Assembly: GCA_021775275.1 (NCBI GenBank)
Contig: JAJFIE010000478.1
Coordinates: forward strand, 1-5,734
DNA length: 5,734 nucleotides
Source of the DNA: Rhodospirillales bacterium
GTDB lineage: Bacteria; Pseudomonadota; Alphaproteobacteria; Rhodospirillales; Casp-alpha2
Reading direction: 5' to 3'
Part shown: one piece after another, positions 1 to 5,382 of the stretch
How positions within the stretch are numbered: position 1 is the stretch's first letter
How the letters are laid out: the number at the start of each line of letters is the position of its first letter
Notes under the pieces: generated by a model
Databases searched by the model: none
What the model was told of the DNA's origin: nothing
What the model saw: only the letters and a program-made list of their open reading frames with translations
Translations under genes and position numbers: made by a program

Positions 1-343
1 CGTGGCGATCCGTGGCGACAAGACGTTGAAGGCGGAGGTTCTGGTTGCGCATTTCAAGCGGGATGCCGGTGGCAACACGACCGTTCACCGTGTTGACGCC
101 TATGACGATGTAACCATTGTCACGGCGCAGGAAACGGCAACGGCGGATCGTGGCGTCTATCAGGTGGAAACCGGTATGACGAACCTGACCGGATCGGTAA
201 AGATCATCCGTGGACAAAACGCGCTTGCCGGATGCCGCGCCGAGGTCAATCTGAATACAGGAATCAGCAAGCTTTTTGCCTGTGAGGGAGAGTCCAGTCA
301 ACGGGTTCAGGGGGTGTTGCTACCGGAAAACAACACCCCTTAA
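1..343 (+). CDS. lptA: LptA/OstA-family LPS transport protein, C-terminal part
   Basis: This is the 3' end of a gene whose start lies before the window; the reading frame begins at base 2 and 113 residues are visible. LptA is the periplasmic bridge of the Lpt machine and carries lipopolysaccharide from the inner-membrane LptBFGC complex to LptD in the outer membrane. The visible part is a run of short beta strands typical of the OstA/LptA jellyroll. It includes ETATADRGVYQVETG and the closing motif GQNALAGCRAEVNLNTG at visible residues 71-87. There are two cysteines, at visible residues 78 and 94. The assignment is supported by lptB following 70 bases later on the same strand. The GTG at base 2 is almost certainly an internal valine, not the start. 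The last codons overlap a strong inverted repeat, listed separately. Confidence 0.88.
   Translation, partial: VAIRGDKTLKAEVLVAHFKRDAGGNTTVHRVDAYDDVTIVTAQETATADRGVYQVETGMTNLTGSVKIIRGQNALAGCRAEVNLNTGISKLFACEGESSQRVQGVLLPENNTP
309..341 (+). other. Stem-loop spanning the lptA stop codon
   Basis: A perfect 9-bp inverted repeat, GGGGTGTTG (311-319) and CAACACCCC (331-339), encloses an 11-nt loop. One G-U and one A-U pair can extend it to 309/341. It covers the last codons and the first base of the lptA stop. No T-tract follows, so it is not a standard intrinsic terminator. It could be a processing or mRNA-stability element between lptA and lptB. The stem is seen directly; the role is inferred. Confidence 0.5.
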
Positions 344-413
344 GATCGCTATAAGTAATGATAATTTGACGTGGGGCTTGCAATAGCGCCCAGATGCGTG
401 GAAAAGAACAAGC

Positions 414-1214
414 ATGAATAATCAACATGATAGCCATAGAGGCGTTCCGGGCGGAAACGATTCCGCGCCGCAACTGGTGACGTCCAATGATCGACCGGGG
501 CTGTTTGCCGAGAATCTTGGCAAGCGGTTCAAAAAACGCCCTGTGGTCCGTGGTGTTACGCTGTCGGTGCAACGCGGCGAGGTTGTTGGATTGCTTGGCC
601 CCAACGGCGCTGGAAAGACCACGTGTTTTTACATGATTACCGGATTGATTCAGCCCGATCACGGTTCCATTATCTTGGACGGTCAGGATATCAGCGAACT
701 GCCCATGTACCGCCGGGCGCGACTGGGAATCGGATATTTGCCACAGGAAGCGTCGATTTTCCGCGGCCTGTCCGTGGAAAACAATATCCGCGCCGTGCTC
801 GAAGTTTCCGAGCCGCAGCATGAACGGCGCGAAGCCATGCTGGACGCCCTGCTGGCGGAATTCTCCATCTCGCACTTGCGCCGGACACCGTCGCTTGCGC
901 TATCGGGTGGCGAACGCCGGCGGGTGGAAATCGCACGGTCTCTTGCATCCAACCCACATTTTGTCCTGCTAGATGAGCCGTTTGCCGGTATCGATCCCAT
1001 TGCCGTCGGCGATATCCGTGATCTGGTCGGTCATCTGAAGGATCGTGGCATCGGTGTTTTGATCACGGATCACAACGTCCGTGAAACCCTGGATGTTATC
1101 GACCGCGCCTACATCATTCATGACGGTATGGCATTGATGGAAGGCGCTCCCAAGGACATCGTCGGAAACGAGGATGTCAGGCGGGTGTATCTTGGTGACC
1201 GCTTTAGCCTCTAA
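414..1214 (+). CDS. lptB: LPS export ABC transporter ATP-binding protein LptB
   Basis: LptB is the cytoplasmic ATPase dimer that powers lipopolysaccharide extraction from the inner membrane with LptF and LptG. At 266 residues it is a single ABC ATPase domain with all expected motifs: Walker [10 protein letters not shown] (62-70), Q-loop YLPQEASIF (98-106, Q101), ABC signature LSGGERRR (163-170), Walker B VLLDEP (184-189), D-loop AGIDP and switch histidine H210 in ITDH. The string [15 protein letters not shown] is characteristic of LptB rather than other ABC ATPases. The first 28 or so residues are a polar extension ahead of the conserved [21 protein letters not shown] 414 has only a weak purine stretch (GGAAAAGAA, 400-408) upstream. 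GTG 477 is an alternative in-frame start but has no better ribosome binding site. It lies 70 bases after lptA and 54 before rpoN, probably in one operon. Confidence 0.95.
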   Translation: MNNQHDSHRGVPGGNDSAPQLVTSNDRPGLFAENLGKRFKKRPVVRGVTLSVQRGEVVGLLGPNGAGKTTCFYMITGLIQPDHGSIILDGQDISELPMYRRARLGIGYLPQEASIFRGLSVENNIRAVLEVSEPQHERREAMLDALLAEFSISHLRRTPSLALSGGERRRVEIARSLASNPHFVLLDEPFAGIDPIAVGDIRDLVGHLKDRGIGVLITDHNVRETLDVIDRAYIIHDGMALMEGAPKDIVGNEDVRRVYLGDRFSL

Positions 1215-1233
1215 TCCTCGTGTTTGTCATAAA

Positions 1234-1263
1234 GCGGACGTCCGCGCGATCACGCCGGTGATC
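1234..1263 (+). promoter_or_regulatory. Palindrome and RBS-sequestering hairpin before rpoN
   Basis: Two inverted repeats sit in the 54-base gap ahead of rpoN. The first is the perfect 12-bp palindrome GCGGACGTCCGC (1234-1245). The second is the hairpin GATCAC-GCCG-GTGATC (1248-1263). The only SD-like sequence for rpoN is GGTGA (1257-1261), 7 bases before the ATG, and four of its five bases lie in the second stem. The hairpin could therefore limit rpoN translation. The repeats are seen directly; the effect is inferred. Confidence 0.4.
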
Positions 1264-1268
1264 CTGAT

Positions 1269-2828
1269 ATGACGCTGACCCCCAGACTCGATCAACGCCA
1301 ATCCCAGTCACTGGTAATGACGCCGCAGTTGCAACAGGCGATCAAGCTGTTGCAGATGTCCAGTATGGAACTTGCCGGTTACATCGAACAGGAACTGGAA
1401 AAAAACCCTCTGCTGGAACGCGATGAGGGTGAGGGCGTTAGTGAAAACCCGGGGGCTACGGATCAGGGAACCAGGGATCAGGGCGCAGGCCCGGACGAGC
1501 CGGGCGCGCCTGATCCGGAAAACCTGAATCCCATCGATTTCGATGCCAAACCCAATGATGTGGAGATTCCCGATGAAGCCGGGTATGACGTCGATTACGA
1601 CAATACCTATAACAATACGACCGACGCGGCAGAACCGGATCAGCCATCCCAGGATATGAGCTTTGCCAACGTCGCTGGTGGCGGCACGGGCGGCGGCGGG
1701 TATGATGGTAATTTACCGGGCATCGAAGAGACTGTTTCCGAGCAACCGACCCTGCGTGAGCACCTGCTGGATCAGTTGCACATGGACATCACGGATCCTG
1801 TAGACCGTATGATCACTCACCATTTGATCGGGATGCTGGATGAAGCCGGGTACATCTCGGATGATCTGTCCTATATCGCCGAAACCCTGGGATGCTCGCT
1901 TGAGCGGGTGGAGGCGACTCTCAGCAGGGCTCAGGAATTCGATCCGGTGGGCATTTTCGCTCGAAGTCTGAGCGAATGTCTGTCCCTTCAGTTACGCGAA
2001 TTGGACAGGTTTGATCCGGCCATGGCGGCTCTGGTTGACCATCTTGATCTTGTGGCCAAACGGGAGTTCACGGCGTTAGGTAAAATCTGTGGTGTGGATA
2101 TGGAAGATATCACCGATATGGTTCAGGAATTGCGAAACCTGAATCCCAAACCCGGACTGGATTTTGAGCATGATCCGGTGCAGGCCATAACGCCCGATGT
2201 ATTCATGCGGGCGCAACCACGCGGCGGCTGGCATCTCGAACTCAATAACGAAAACCTGCCACGAGTTCTGATCAACAATCACTACTTTTCCCAAGTTACC
2301 AAAGTACCGATGGAAAAGGATGATAAAGACTACATCAACGAGCAGTTCCAGACGGCGAACTGGCTGGTCAAGGCGCTGCATCAACGAGCCACCACGATTT
2401 TGAAGGTGGCGACAGAAATCGTCCGCCAGCAGGACGGGTTTTTCAGAAAAGGCGTACAGCATCTACGCCCTCTTGTGCTGCGCGATATTGCAGACGTTAT
2501 TGAAATGCACGAGAGCACGGTCAGCCGGGTGACGTCCAATAAGTACATTTCAACCCCTCGTGGGATCTTTGAACTGAAGTATTTTTTCACCTCCTCTATC
2601 GCTAGTTCGACGGGTGGCGATGCAATTTCAGCCGAATCGGTGCGTCATAAAATCAAGGAATTGATTGATGCCGAGGATCCCGGGAAAATTTTATCCGATG
2701 ATAAGATCACGGACATCCTGAACCGCGATGGCATGGATGTCGCACGGCGAACTGTCGCCAAGTACCGGGAATCATTGAATTTAGGGTCGTCAGTTCAGCG
2801 ACGACGCGAAAAATCCGCGCCAAAATAG
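1269..2828 (+). CDS. rpoN: RNA polymerase sigma-54 factor RpoN
   Basis: Sigma-54 directs RNA polymerase to -24/-12 promoters and needs AAA+ activators to open DNA; typical targets are nitrogen assimilation, motility and envelope genes. The 519-residue protein has the complete layout. Region I is at about 10-50 (SLVMTPQLQQAIKLLQMSSMEL...LEKNPLLE). An acidic, Pro/Gly/Asn-rich region II spans about 51-155, with a glycine run at 137-144. The core-binding region follows from about 157 (EQPTLREHLLDQL). The helix-turn-helix that reads the -12 element is at about 404-424 (LRDIADVIEMHESTVSRVTSNK). The RpoN box ARRTVAKYR (492-500), which reads the -24 element, is near the C-terminus. It is longer than the 477-residue E. 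coli protein, mainly through region II. The start gives the canonical N-terminus; its SD is weak and lies in a hairpin. hpf and ptsN follow, the classic rpoN neighbourhood. Confidence 0.97.
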   Translation: MTLTPRLDQRQSQSLVMTPQLQQAIKLLQMSSMELAGYIEQELEKNPLLERDEGEGVSENPGATDQGTRDQGAGPDEPGAPDPENLNPIDFDAKPNDVEIPDEAGYDVDYDNTYNNTTDAAEPDQPSQDMSFANVAGGGTGGGGYDGNLPGIEETVSEQPTLREHLLDQLHMDITDPVDRMITHHLIGMLDEAGYISDDLSYIAETLGCSLERVEATLSRAQEFDPVGIFARSLSECLSLQLRELDRFDPAMAALVDHLDLVAKREFTALGKICGVDMEDITDMVQELRNLNPKPGLDFEHDPVQAITPDVFMRAQPRGGWHLELNNENLPRVLINNHYFSQVTKVPMEKDDKDYINEQFQTANWLVKALHQRATTILKVATEIVRQQDGFFRKGVQHLRPLVLRDIADVIEMHESTVSRVTSNKYISTPRGIFELKYFFTSSIASSTGGDAISAESVRHKIKELIDAEDPGKILSDDKITDILNRDGMDVARRTVAKYRESLNLGSSVQRRREKSAPK

Positions 2829-2893
2829 GCCAATCATAATTGTTCACAGATTGTGGACAGAAGTTGATCTAAAAAAATGTCGAACTCATGCTA

Positions 2894-2922
2894 TTGACTT
2901 ACCCGAGGCGTGAAACTAATTT
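2894..2922 (+). promoter_or_regulatory. Possible sigma-70-type promoter for hpf-ptsN
   Basis: TTGACT (2894-2899) closely matches a -35 box. TAATTT (2917-2922) after a 17-bp spacer is a poor -10 box. ACTAAT (2915-2920), after 15 bp, is an alternative. The implied transcript start near 2929 gives a leader of about 145 nt ahead of hpf. An imperfect hairpin (2927-2944, loop CATC) falls at that start. No convincing sigma-54 -24/-12 promoter was found in this gap. This is a by-eye match only. Confidence 0.3.
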
Positions 2923-2987
2923 CCGGGCCTCCGCATCCGGTGGCAGGAATGGTCTTCAGTAGTAGTGAGAATCTTTCAGGCCAGTTT

Positions 2988-3025
2988 AAGGAAGCTAGGT
3001 GATTATCGGGTTTAACGACTCGTAA
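2988..3025 (+). promoter_or_regulatory. Possible leader mini-ORF upstream of hpf
   Basis: AAGGAAG (2988-2994) is a good SD sequence correctly spaced before GTG 2999. That GTG opens an 8-codon ORF (M-I-I-G-F-N-D-S) ending at TAA 3023-3025. It lies 48 bases before hpf, which has no evident SD of its own. The match may be chance; a leader peptide or translational-coupling role is inferred only. Confidence 0.2.
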
Positions 3026-3028
3026 CCG

Positions 3029-3060
3029 AATTCACAGTATCCATTTCATAATTCACGGTA
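3029..3060 (+). repeat. Direct repeat with 21-bp period before hpf
   Basis: AATTCACAGTA (3029-3039) and AATTCACGGTA (3050-3060) match at 10 of 11 positions. They are offset by 21 bp, two helical turns, so both copies face the same side of the DNA. The second copy ends 13 bases before the hpf start codon. The arrangement suits a dimeric regulator or a repeated RNA-level site. The repeat is seen directly; function is unknown. Confidence 0.4.
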
Positions 3061-3073
3061 CGGCTAATTACCC

Positions 3074-3646
3074 ATGGAAGTATCCGTTAAGGGACATAAC
3101 GTTGATGTTGGCGACGCGTTGCGTGGTCACATTGAAGAGCAGTTGCTGGCCGGCGTTGGCAAGTACTTTGACAAAGCACTGGATGGTAGTGTTACGATTT
3201 CACGGGAAACCACTCATGGGTTTCACGTGGAAATTACCGTGCATCCGTTGCGTGCCATGACCGTTCAGGCCGGTGCTTCCGGCGACGACGCCTATGGTGC
3301 TTTTGACGGCGCATTGGAGCGTATCGCCAAACAGCTTCGTCGGTACAAACGACGCCTGAAAGATCATCACAAGGCGCGACCGAATGATGACTTCCTGTCG
3401 GCGCAGCAATATGTTTTGCAGCCCGAGCACGAAGATATCGAAGTGCCCGAGGAGGGCGACCCCGCCATTATCGCCGAGATGGACACGGAGATCGCTACCC
3501 TCAGTGTGGGTGAGGCGGTTATGCGGATGGACCTGGCCCACGCGCCGGTGCATATGTTCCGCAACACGACCAATGGCCGGTTGAACGTGGTCTATCGGCG
3601 CGAAGACGGCAATATCGGATGGATTGATCCGGAACAGGCGGGCTGA
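3074..3646 (+). CDS. hpf: Ribosome hibernation promoting factor, long form
   Basis: HPF binds the 30S decoding centre in stationary phase or starvation and, in its long form, joins two 70S ribosomes into inactive 100S dimers. The 190-residue protein has both expected domains. The N-terminal S30AE domain is at about 1-100, opening MEVSVKGHNVDVGDALRGHI and ending in the basic QLRRYKRRLKDHHK. An acidic linker spans about 101-135. The C-terminal dimerisation domain is at about 136-188 and includes SVGEAVMRMDLAHAPVHMFR and a closing strand ending NIGWIDP. Both domains make this the long form, not the short gammaproteobacterial YhbH/HPF. An in-frame TAA at 3065-3067 excludes an upstream start, so ATG 3074 is secure despite the missing SD. 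It lies between rpoN and ptsN; a gap of only 62 bases before ptsN suggests co-transcription. Confidence 0.95.
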   Translation: MEVSVKGHNVDVGDALRGHIEEQLLAGVGKYFDKALDGSVTISRETTHGFHVEITVHPLRAMTVQAGASGDDAYGAFDGALERIAKQLRRYKRRLKDHHKARPNDDFLSAQQYVLQPEHEDIEVPEEGDPAIIAEMDTEIATLSVGEAVMRMDLAHAPVHMFRNTTNGRLNVVYRREDGNIGWIDPEQAG

Positions 3647-3708
3647 CCCGTCGGATGCCCGATACCCGACTTCAGGTATGGGCGGCAAAGAATAGTCAAG
3701 GAGCAGTC

Positions 3709-4173
3709 ATGGAGATCACTGATCTCATTACCCCGGAAAGCGTCATTGGTGGCCTGCGTGCGACCAGCAAAAAACAGGCGTTGCAGGATTTGGCCGATAG
3801 GGCGTCAGGCATTACGGGACAACATGAACGCGCGATATTTGATGTGTTGATGGAGCGTGAACGCCTCGGTACTACCGGTGTCGGCAATGGCATTGCCATC
3901 CCCCACGGTAAACTTCCGGCCCTCGAGCGCCTGTATGGTGTATTTGCCCGGCTGGAAGAGCCGGTGGATTTTCAGGCCATCGATGATCAGCCAGTTGATT
4001 TGGTATTTTTGCTGCTGGCCCCTGAAGGCGCTGGCGCGGATCATCTGAAGGCGCTGGCGCGGGTGTCGCGTCTGTTGCGTGACAAGGGTACGTGTGAGAA
4101 ACTACGCGGTACCGACAGCGCCGACGCGCTGTATGCCTTGCTCACGGATTCAACGGAAAACCGCGCCGCCTGA
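3709..4173 (+). CDS. ptsN: PTS IIA-like nitrogen regulatory protein PtsN (EIIA-Ntr)
   Basis: PtsN is the terminal phosphoacceptor of the nitrogen PTS (EI-Ntr, NPr, EIIA-Ntr). It does not transport sugar; its phosphorylation state controls partners linked to potassium, nitrogen and carbon balance. The 154-residue protein is a PTS EIIA type-2 domain. The phosphorylated histidine is H66 in GNGIAIPHGK, the residue equivalent to E. coli PtsN H73. Flanking conserved strings are ERERLGTTGVGN before it and DLVFLLLAPEGAGADHLKALARVSRLLRD after it. ATG 3709 was chosen because AAGGAG (3698-3703) sits 5 bases upstream and the protein then begins with the expected MEITDLITPE. An in-frame ATG at 3655 would add 18 unconserved residues without an SD. 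No NPr, EI-Ntr or HprK gene is in the window. It is convergent with the DUF1150 gene, only 29 bases apart, with no clear terminator between. Confidence 0.95.
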   Translation: MEITDLITPESVIGGLRATSKKQALQDLADRASGITGQHERAIFDVLMERERLGTTGVGNGIAIPHGKLPALERLYGVFARLEEPVDFQAIDDQPVDLVFLLLAPEGAGADHLKALARVSRLLRDKGTCEKLRGTDSADALYALLTDSTENRAA

Positions 4174-4202
4174 ACCACCTTCCATGCCGGCTCACCCGTG
4201 CT

Positions 4203-4466
4203 TTAATGCACGCTGGCGGGCTCTAGTCCCTCACGAATGACAGCGGCTATTGCCAGGTCACGCGTTTCAGCCATCCCTACGGGGCGGCCATCAGCAGCGT
4301 GTATACCATAGGCCATATGTCCCGTTACATGACCTTTGTCGTCGCGTAATTCCACGGGCTTCACATAGGCCAGGTACTCCGAGCCCCAAAGGGCGAAATC
4401 CTGGGCTGACAGCCGTATGGCATGGGCTGGCTTTGGTGTGATTGGATTGTCGTTGTCGTAGTTCAT
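4203..4466 (-). CDS. DUF1150 family protein
   Basis: This 87-residue protein is of unknown function and recognisable as DUF1150, a family found essentially in Alphaproteobacteria. The hallmark strings are FALWGSEYLAYVKPV (24-38), HMAYGIHAADGRPVGMAETRDLAIAAV (50-76) and the terminal LEPASVH. It has no signal peptide, membrane segment or catalytic motif and looks like a small soluble alpha/beta protein. Its SD is a perfect AAGGAGGT (4471-4478 on this strand) 4 bases before the ATG, so translation should be strong. It lies 75 bases after hsp20 on the same strand with no terminator between, so it is probably the second gene of a heat-inducible operon. DUF1150 genes commonly sit beside Hsp20 genes in this class. 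A chaperone-related role is inferred from that neighbour only. Confidence 0.85.
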   Translation of the reverse strand: MNYDNDNPITPKPAHAIRLSAQDFALWGSEYLAYVKPVELRDDKGHVTGHMAYGIHAADGRPVGMAETRDLAIAAVIREGLEPASVH

Positions 4467-4541
4467 TTGAACCTCCTTCTGAAGCGTTCTTTTGGTGCAT
4501 CCTGGCGTCCTTGAACAGGCCCGCCGGACTGGGGTCTGTGT

Positions 4542-5012
4542 CTATGCATCCGGTTTGACGTCAATGGTTTTCCGGGGGGTGGGTTCAGTTTTCTTGCCAC
4601 CCGTCTTGGTGATCTGGATTGTGCGGACTTCAGGCTCGGGAATGTGCTGTTCCAAGTCCACATGCAGCAAACCATTGTCGAGGGATGCCCCCTCGATTTC
4701 AATACCCTCGGCGAGCAGGAAACTGCGCTGGAACTGTCGCGCTGCAATTCCCCGGTAAAGAAATAGCCGGTCCGGTTCGTCGTCGTCGCTGCGCCCCCTG
4801 ATCACCAACTGGTTGTCTTCCACAGTAACCTGCAAGTCGTCCATGGAAAATCCGGCGACGGCGAGGGTGATCCGCAGCTTGTATTCGTCTGTCTGTTCGA
4901 TGTTGTACGGCGGGTAGCCTTCGGCTGACGTCTTGGAGACGCGGTCCAGCATCCGTTCCAGATGATCAAAGCCCAACAAAAGCGGGCTGTTAAAGCCGGT
5001 TGCCCGGGACAT
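4542..5012 (-). CDS. Small heat shock protein, Hsp20/alpha-crystallin family
   Basis: This is an ATP-independent holdase that binds unfolding proteins during heat stress and passes them to DnaK/ClpB; it acts in the cytoplasm as large oligomers. The 156-residue protein opens MSRATGFNSPLLLGFDHLERMLDRV, typical of the IbpA-like alphaproteobacterial class. The alpha-crystallin domain spans about 35-125. It includes YPPYNIEQ, LRITLAVAGFSMDDLQVTVEDN, FLYRGIAARQFQRSFLLAEGI and the closing GLLHVDLEQHIPEPE. The C-terminal I-x-I anchor is IQI (132-134). It is followed by a tail rich in Lys, Thr and Pro. ATG 5012 is preferred because AGGAGG (5022-5027) lies 9 bases upstream and the N-terminus fits the family. 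The frame stays open to 5366, but that stretch has no family similarity and holds the leader signals. Regulation is probably by a ROSE-like thermometer and a heat-shock promoter, listed separately. Confidence 0.95.
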   Translation of the reverse strand: MSRATGFNSPLLLGFDHLERMLDRVSKTSAEGYPPYNIEQTDEYKLRITLAVAGFSMDDLQVTVEDNQLVIRGRSDDDEPDRLFLYRGIAARQFQRSFLLAEGIEIEGASLDNGLLHVDLEQHIPEPEVRTIQITKTGGKKTEPTPRKTIDVKPDA

Positions 5013-5018
5013 GGCGGG

Positions 5019-5113
5019 TCTCCTCCTGATCTGAGCGAGCAAGCCTTTACGGCTCCCGTTAATGGCCTTCAACACAAAGCGCCTCGTATCAATGGTCCCA
5101 AGGGCACCATTGA
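5019..5113 (-). promoter_or_regulatory. Candidate ROSE-type RNA thermometer in the hsp20 leader
   Basis: ROSE elements are leader structures that hide the SD of small heat shock genes at low temperature and melt on warming; they are common in Alphaproteobacteria. Their signature is a U(U/C)GCU element pairing with AGGA of the SD and leaving a bulged G. Here CUUGCU (5043-5038) can pair with AGGAG (5027-5023): U-A, C-G, bulged G5040, U-G, U-A, C-G, around a 10-nt loop. Upstream is a strong hairpin, TCAATGGT (5089-5096) with ACCATTGA (5106-5113), like the 5' stems of ROSE leaders. AGCC-GTAAA-GGCT (5054-5042) could form a competing stem. Motif and hairpin are seen directly; thermosensing is inferred from the family. 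Confidence 0.6.
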
Positions 5114-5120
5114 CTACCCA

Positions 5121-5149
5121 AAGATGGTTCGATGAAGCCCCTGTGTCAA
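5121..5149 (-). promoter_or_regulatory. Candidate hsp20 promoter (proximal)
   Basis: On the - strand, TTGACA (5149-5144) is followed after 17 bp by CATCTT (5126-5121), within CCATCTTT. The -35 is a perfect consensus hexamer; the -10 is weak for sigma-70 but C-rich at its 5' side, as in RpoH-type promoters. The predicted start near 5114 would begin the transcript right at the 8-bp hairpin of the leader. It gives a leader of about 100 nt, a normal ROSE length. By-eye match only. Confidence 0.4.
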
Positions 5150-5333
5150 CATCAGTGGGCCTGGGGCCATGATCGTTGCAAGATTCTGGTTTGATCGGAC
5201 CTGACGGTTGCTCGCGACGCCATAAAGGAATCAACGCGCCATGAATATCGAGGGGCCGATTGCTCGTGAGAATCAAATCGGCGGCTACGGTCTTTGGGGG
5301 CTCTGGAAAATAATTTAAAAATAAATACAGGAG
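5150..5333. other. Non-coding stretch upstream of hsp20
   Basis: No gene is convincingly supported here. It holds a perfect 7-bp inverted repeat, GCCGATT (5255-5261) and AATCGGC (5276-5282). On the - strand a weak RpoH-like promoter overlaps it: TTGATT (5276-5271), 15 bp, CCCCTC (5255-5250). An AT-rich segment (about 5307-5328) lies next to the CRP-like palindrome. A 25-codon + strand ORF (5241-5318) with a poorly spaced AAAGGA upstream is described in the findings as doubtful. Confidence 0.5.
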
Positions 5334-5376
5334 TGTGATCTGGATCACAGCTTTATTGGTGCACATGGGGCATAGT
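5334..5376 (+). promoter_or_regulatory. CRP-type operator and class II-like promoter
   Basis: TGTGATCTGGATCACA (5334-5349) is a perfect 7-bp inverted repeat around a central TG. It matches the CRP/cAMP receptor core TGTGA-N6-TCACA, differing by one base from the ideal TGTGATCTAGATCACA. A -10-like CATAGT (5371-5376, 4 of 6 to consensus) lies downstream and no good -35 is present. A start 7 bases after it, at 5383, would put the operator exactly at -41.5, the class II activator position. The palindrome is certain; the identity of the regulator (CRP or another CRP/FNR-family protein) and the promoter are inferred. Confidence 0.6.
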
Positions 5377-5382
5377 CAAAGC

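Noticed and set aside
366..394. Promoter for lptB (TTGACG near 366) or sigma-54 site in TGGGGCTTGCA
   Set aside because: No matching -10 box lies at 16-18 bp, and GG-GC spacing is too short for a -24/-12 promoter.
264..875. 203-codon - strand ORF opposite lptA/lptB
   Set aside because: It lies antisense to well-conserved lptB, has no recognisable domain and is explained as a shadow of the real frame.
1460..1483. In-frame 9-bp repeat GGATCAGGG in rpoN
   Set aside because: It simply encodes two DQG units in the variable acidic region II linker and has no separate meaning that I can support.
2840..2860. Pair of inverted DnaA-box-like sequences after rpoN (TTGTTCACA and TGTGGACAG)
   Set aside because: They have one and two mismatches to TTATNCACA, with no AT-rich unwinding region or further boxes. 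They also form an ordinary 8-bp hairpin, so an origin is unsupported.
2841..2876. Hairpin after rpoN as an intrinsic terminator
   Set aside because: The stem TGTTCACA/TGTGGACA is followed by A residues on the + strand, not T, so it lacks the terminator signature.
2829..3073. Sigma-54 promoter in the rpoN-hpf gap (TGGCAGGAATGGTCT near 2941)
   Set aside because: The -24-like TGGC is present but the -12 TTGC part is absent at the required spacing.
4174..4212. Bidirectional terminator between ptsN and the DUF1150 gene (CGTGC-TTTAAT-GCACG)
   Set aside because: The stem is only 5 bp and neither side has a T-tract.
5161..5182. RpoH-like CTTGCA...CCCCAG on the - strand
   Set aside because: The gap is only 10 bases, too short for a heat-shock promoter.
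5013..5366. N-terminal extension of the hsp20 frame by 118 residues on the - strand
   Set aside because: The added stretch has no family similarity, and a strong SD and a family-typical N-terminus mark ATG 5012. The region holds leader and promoter signals instead.
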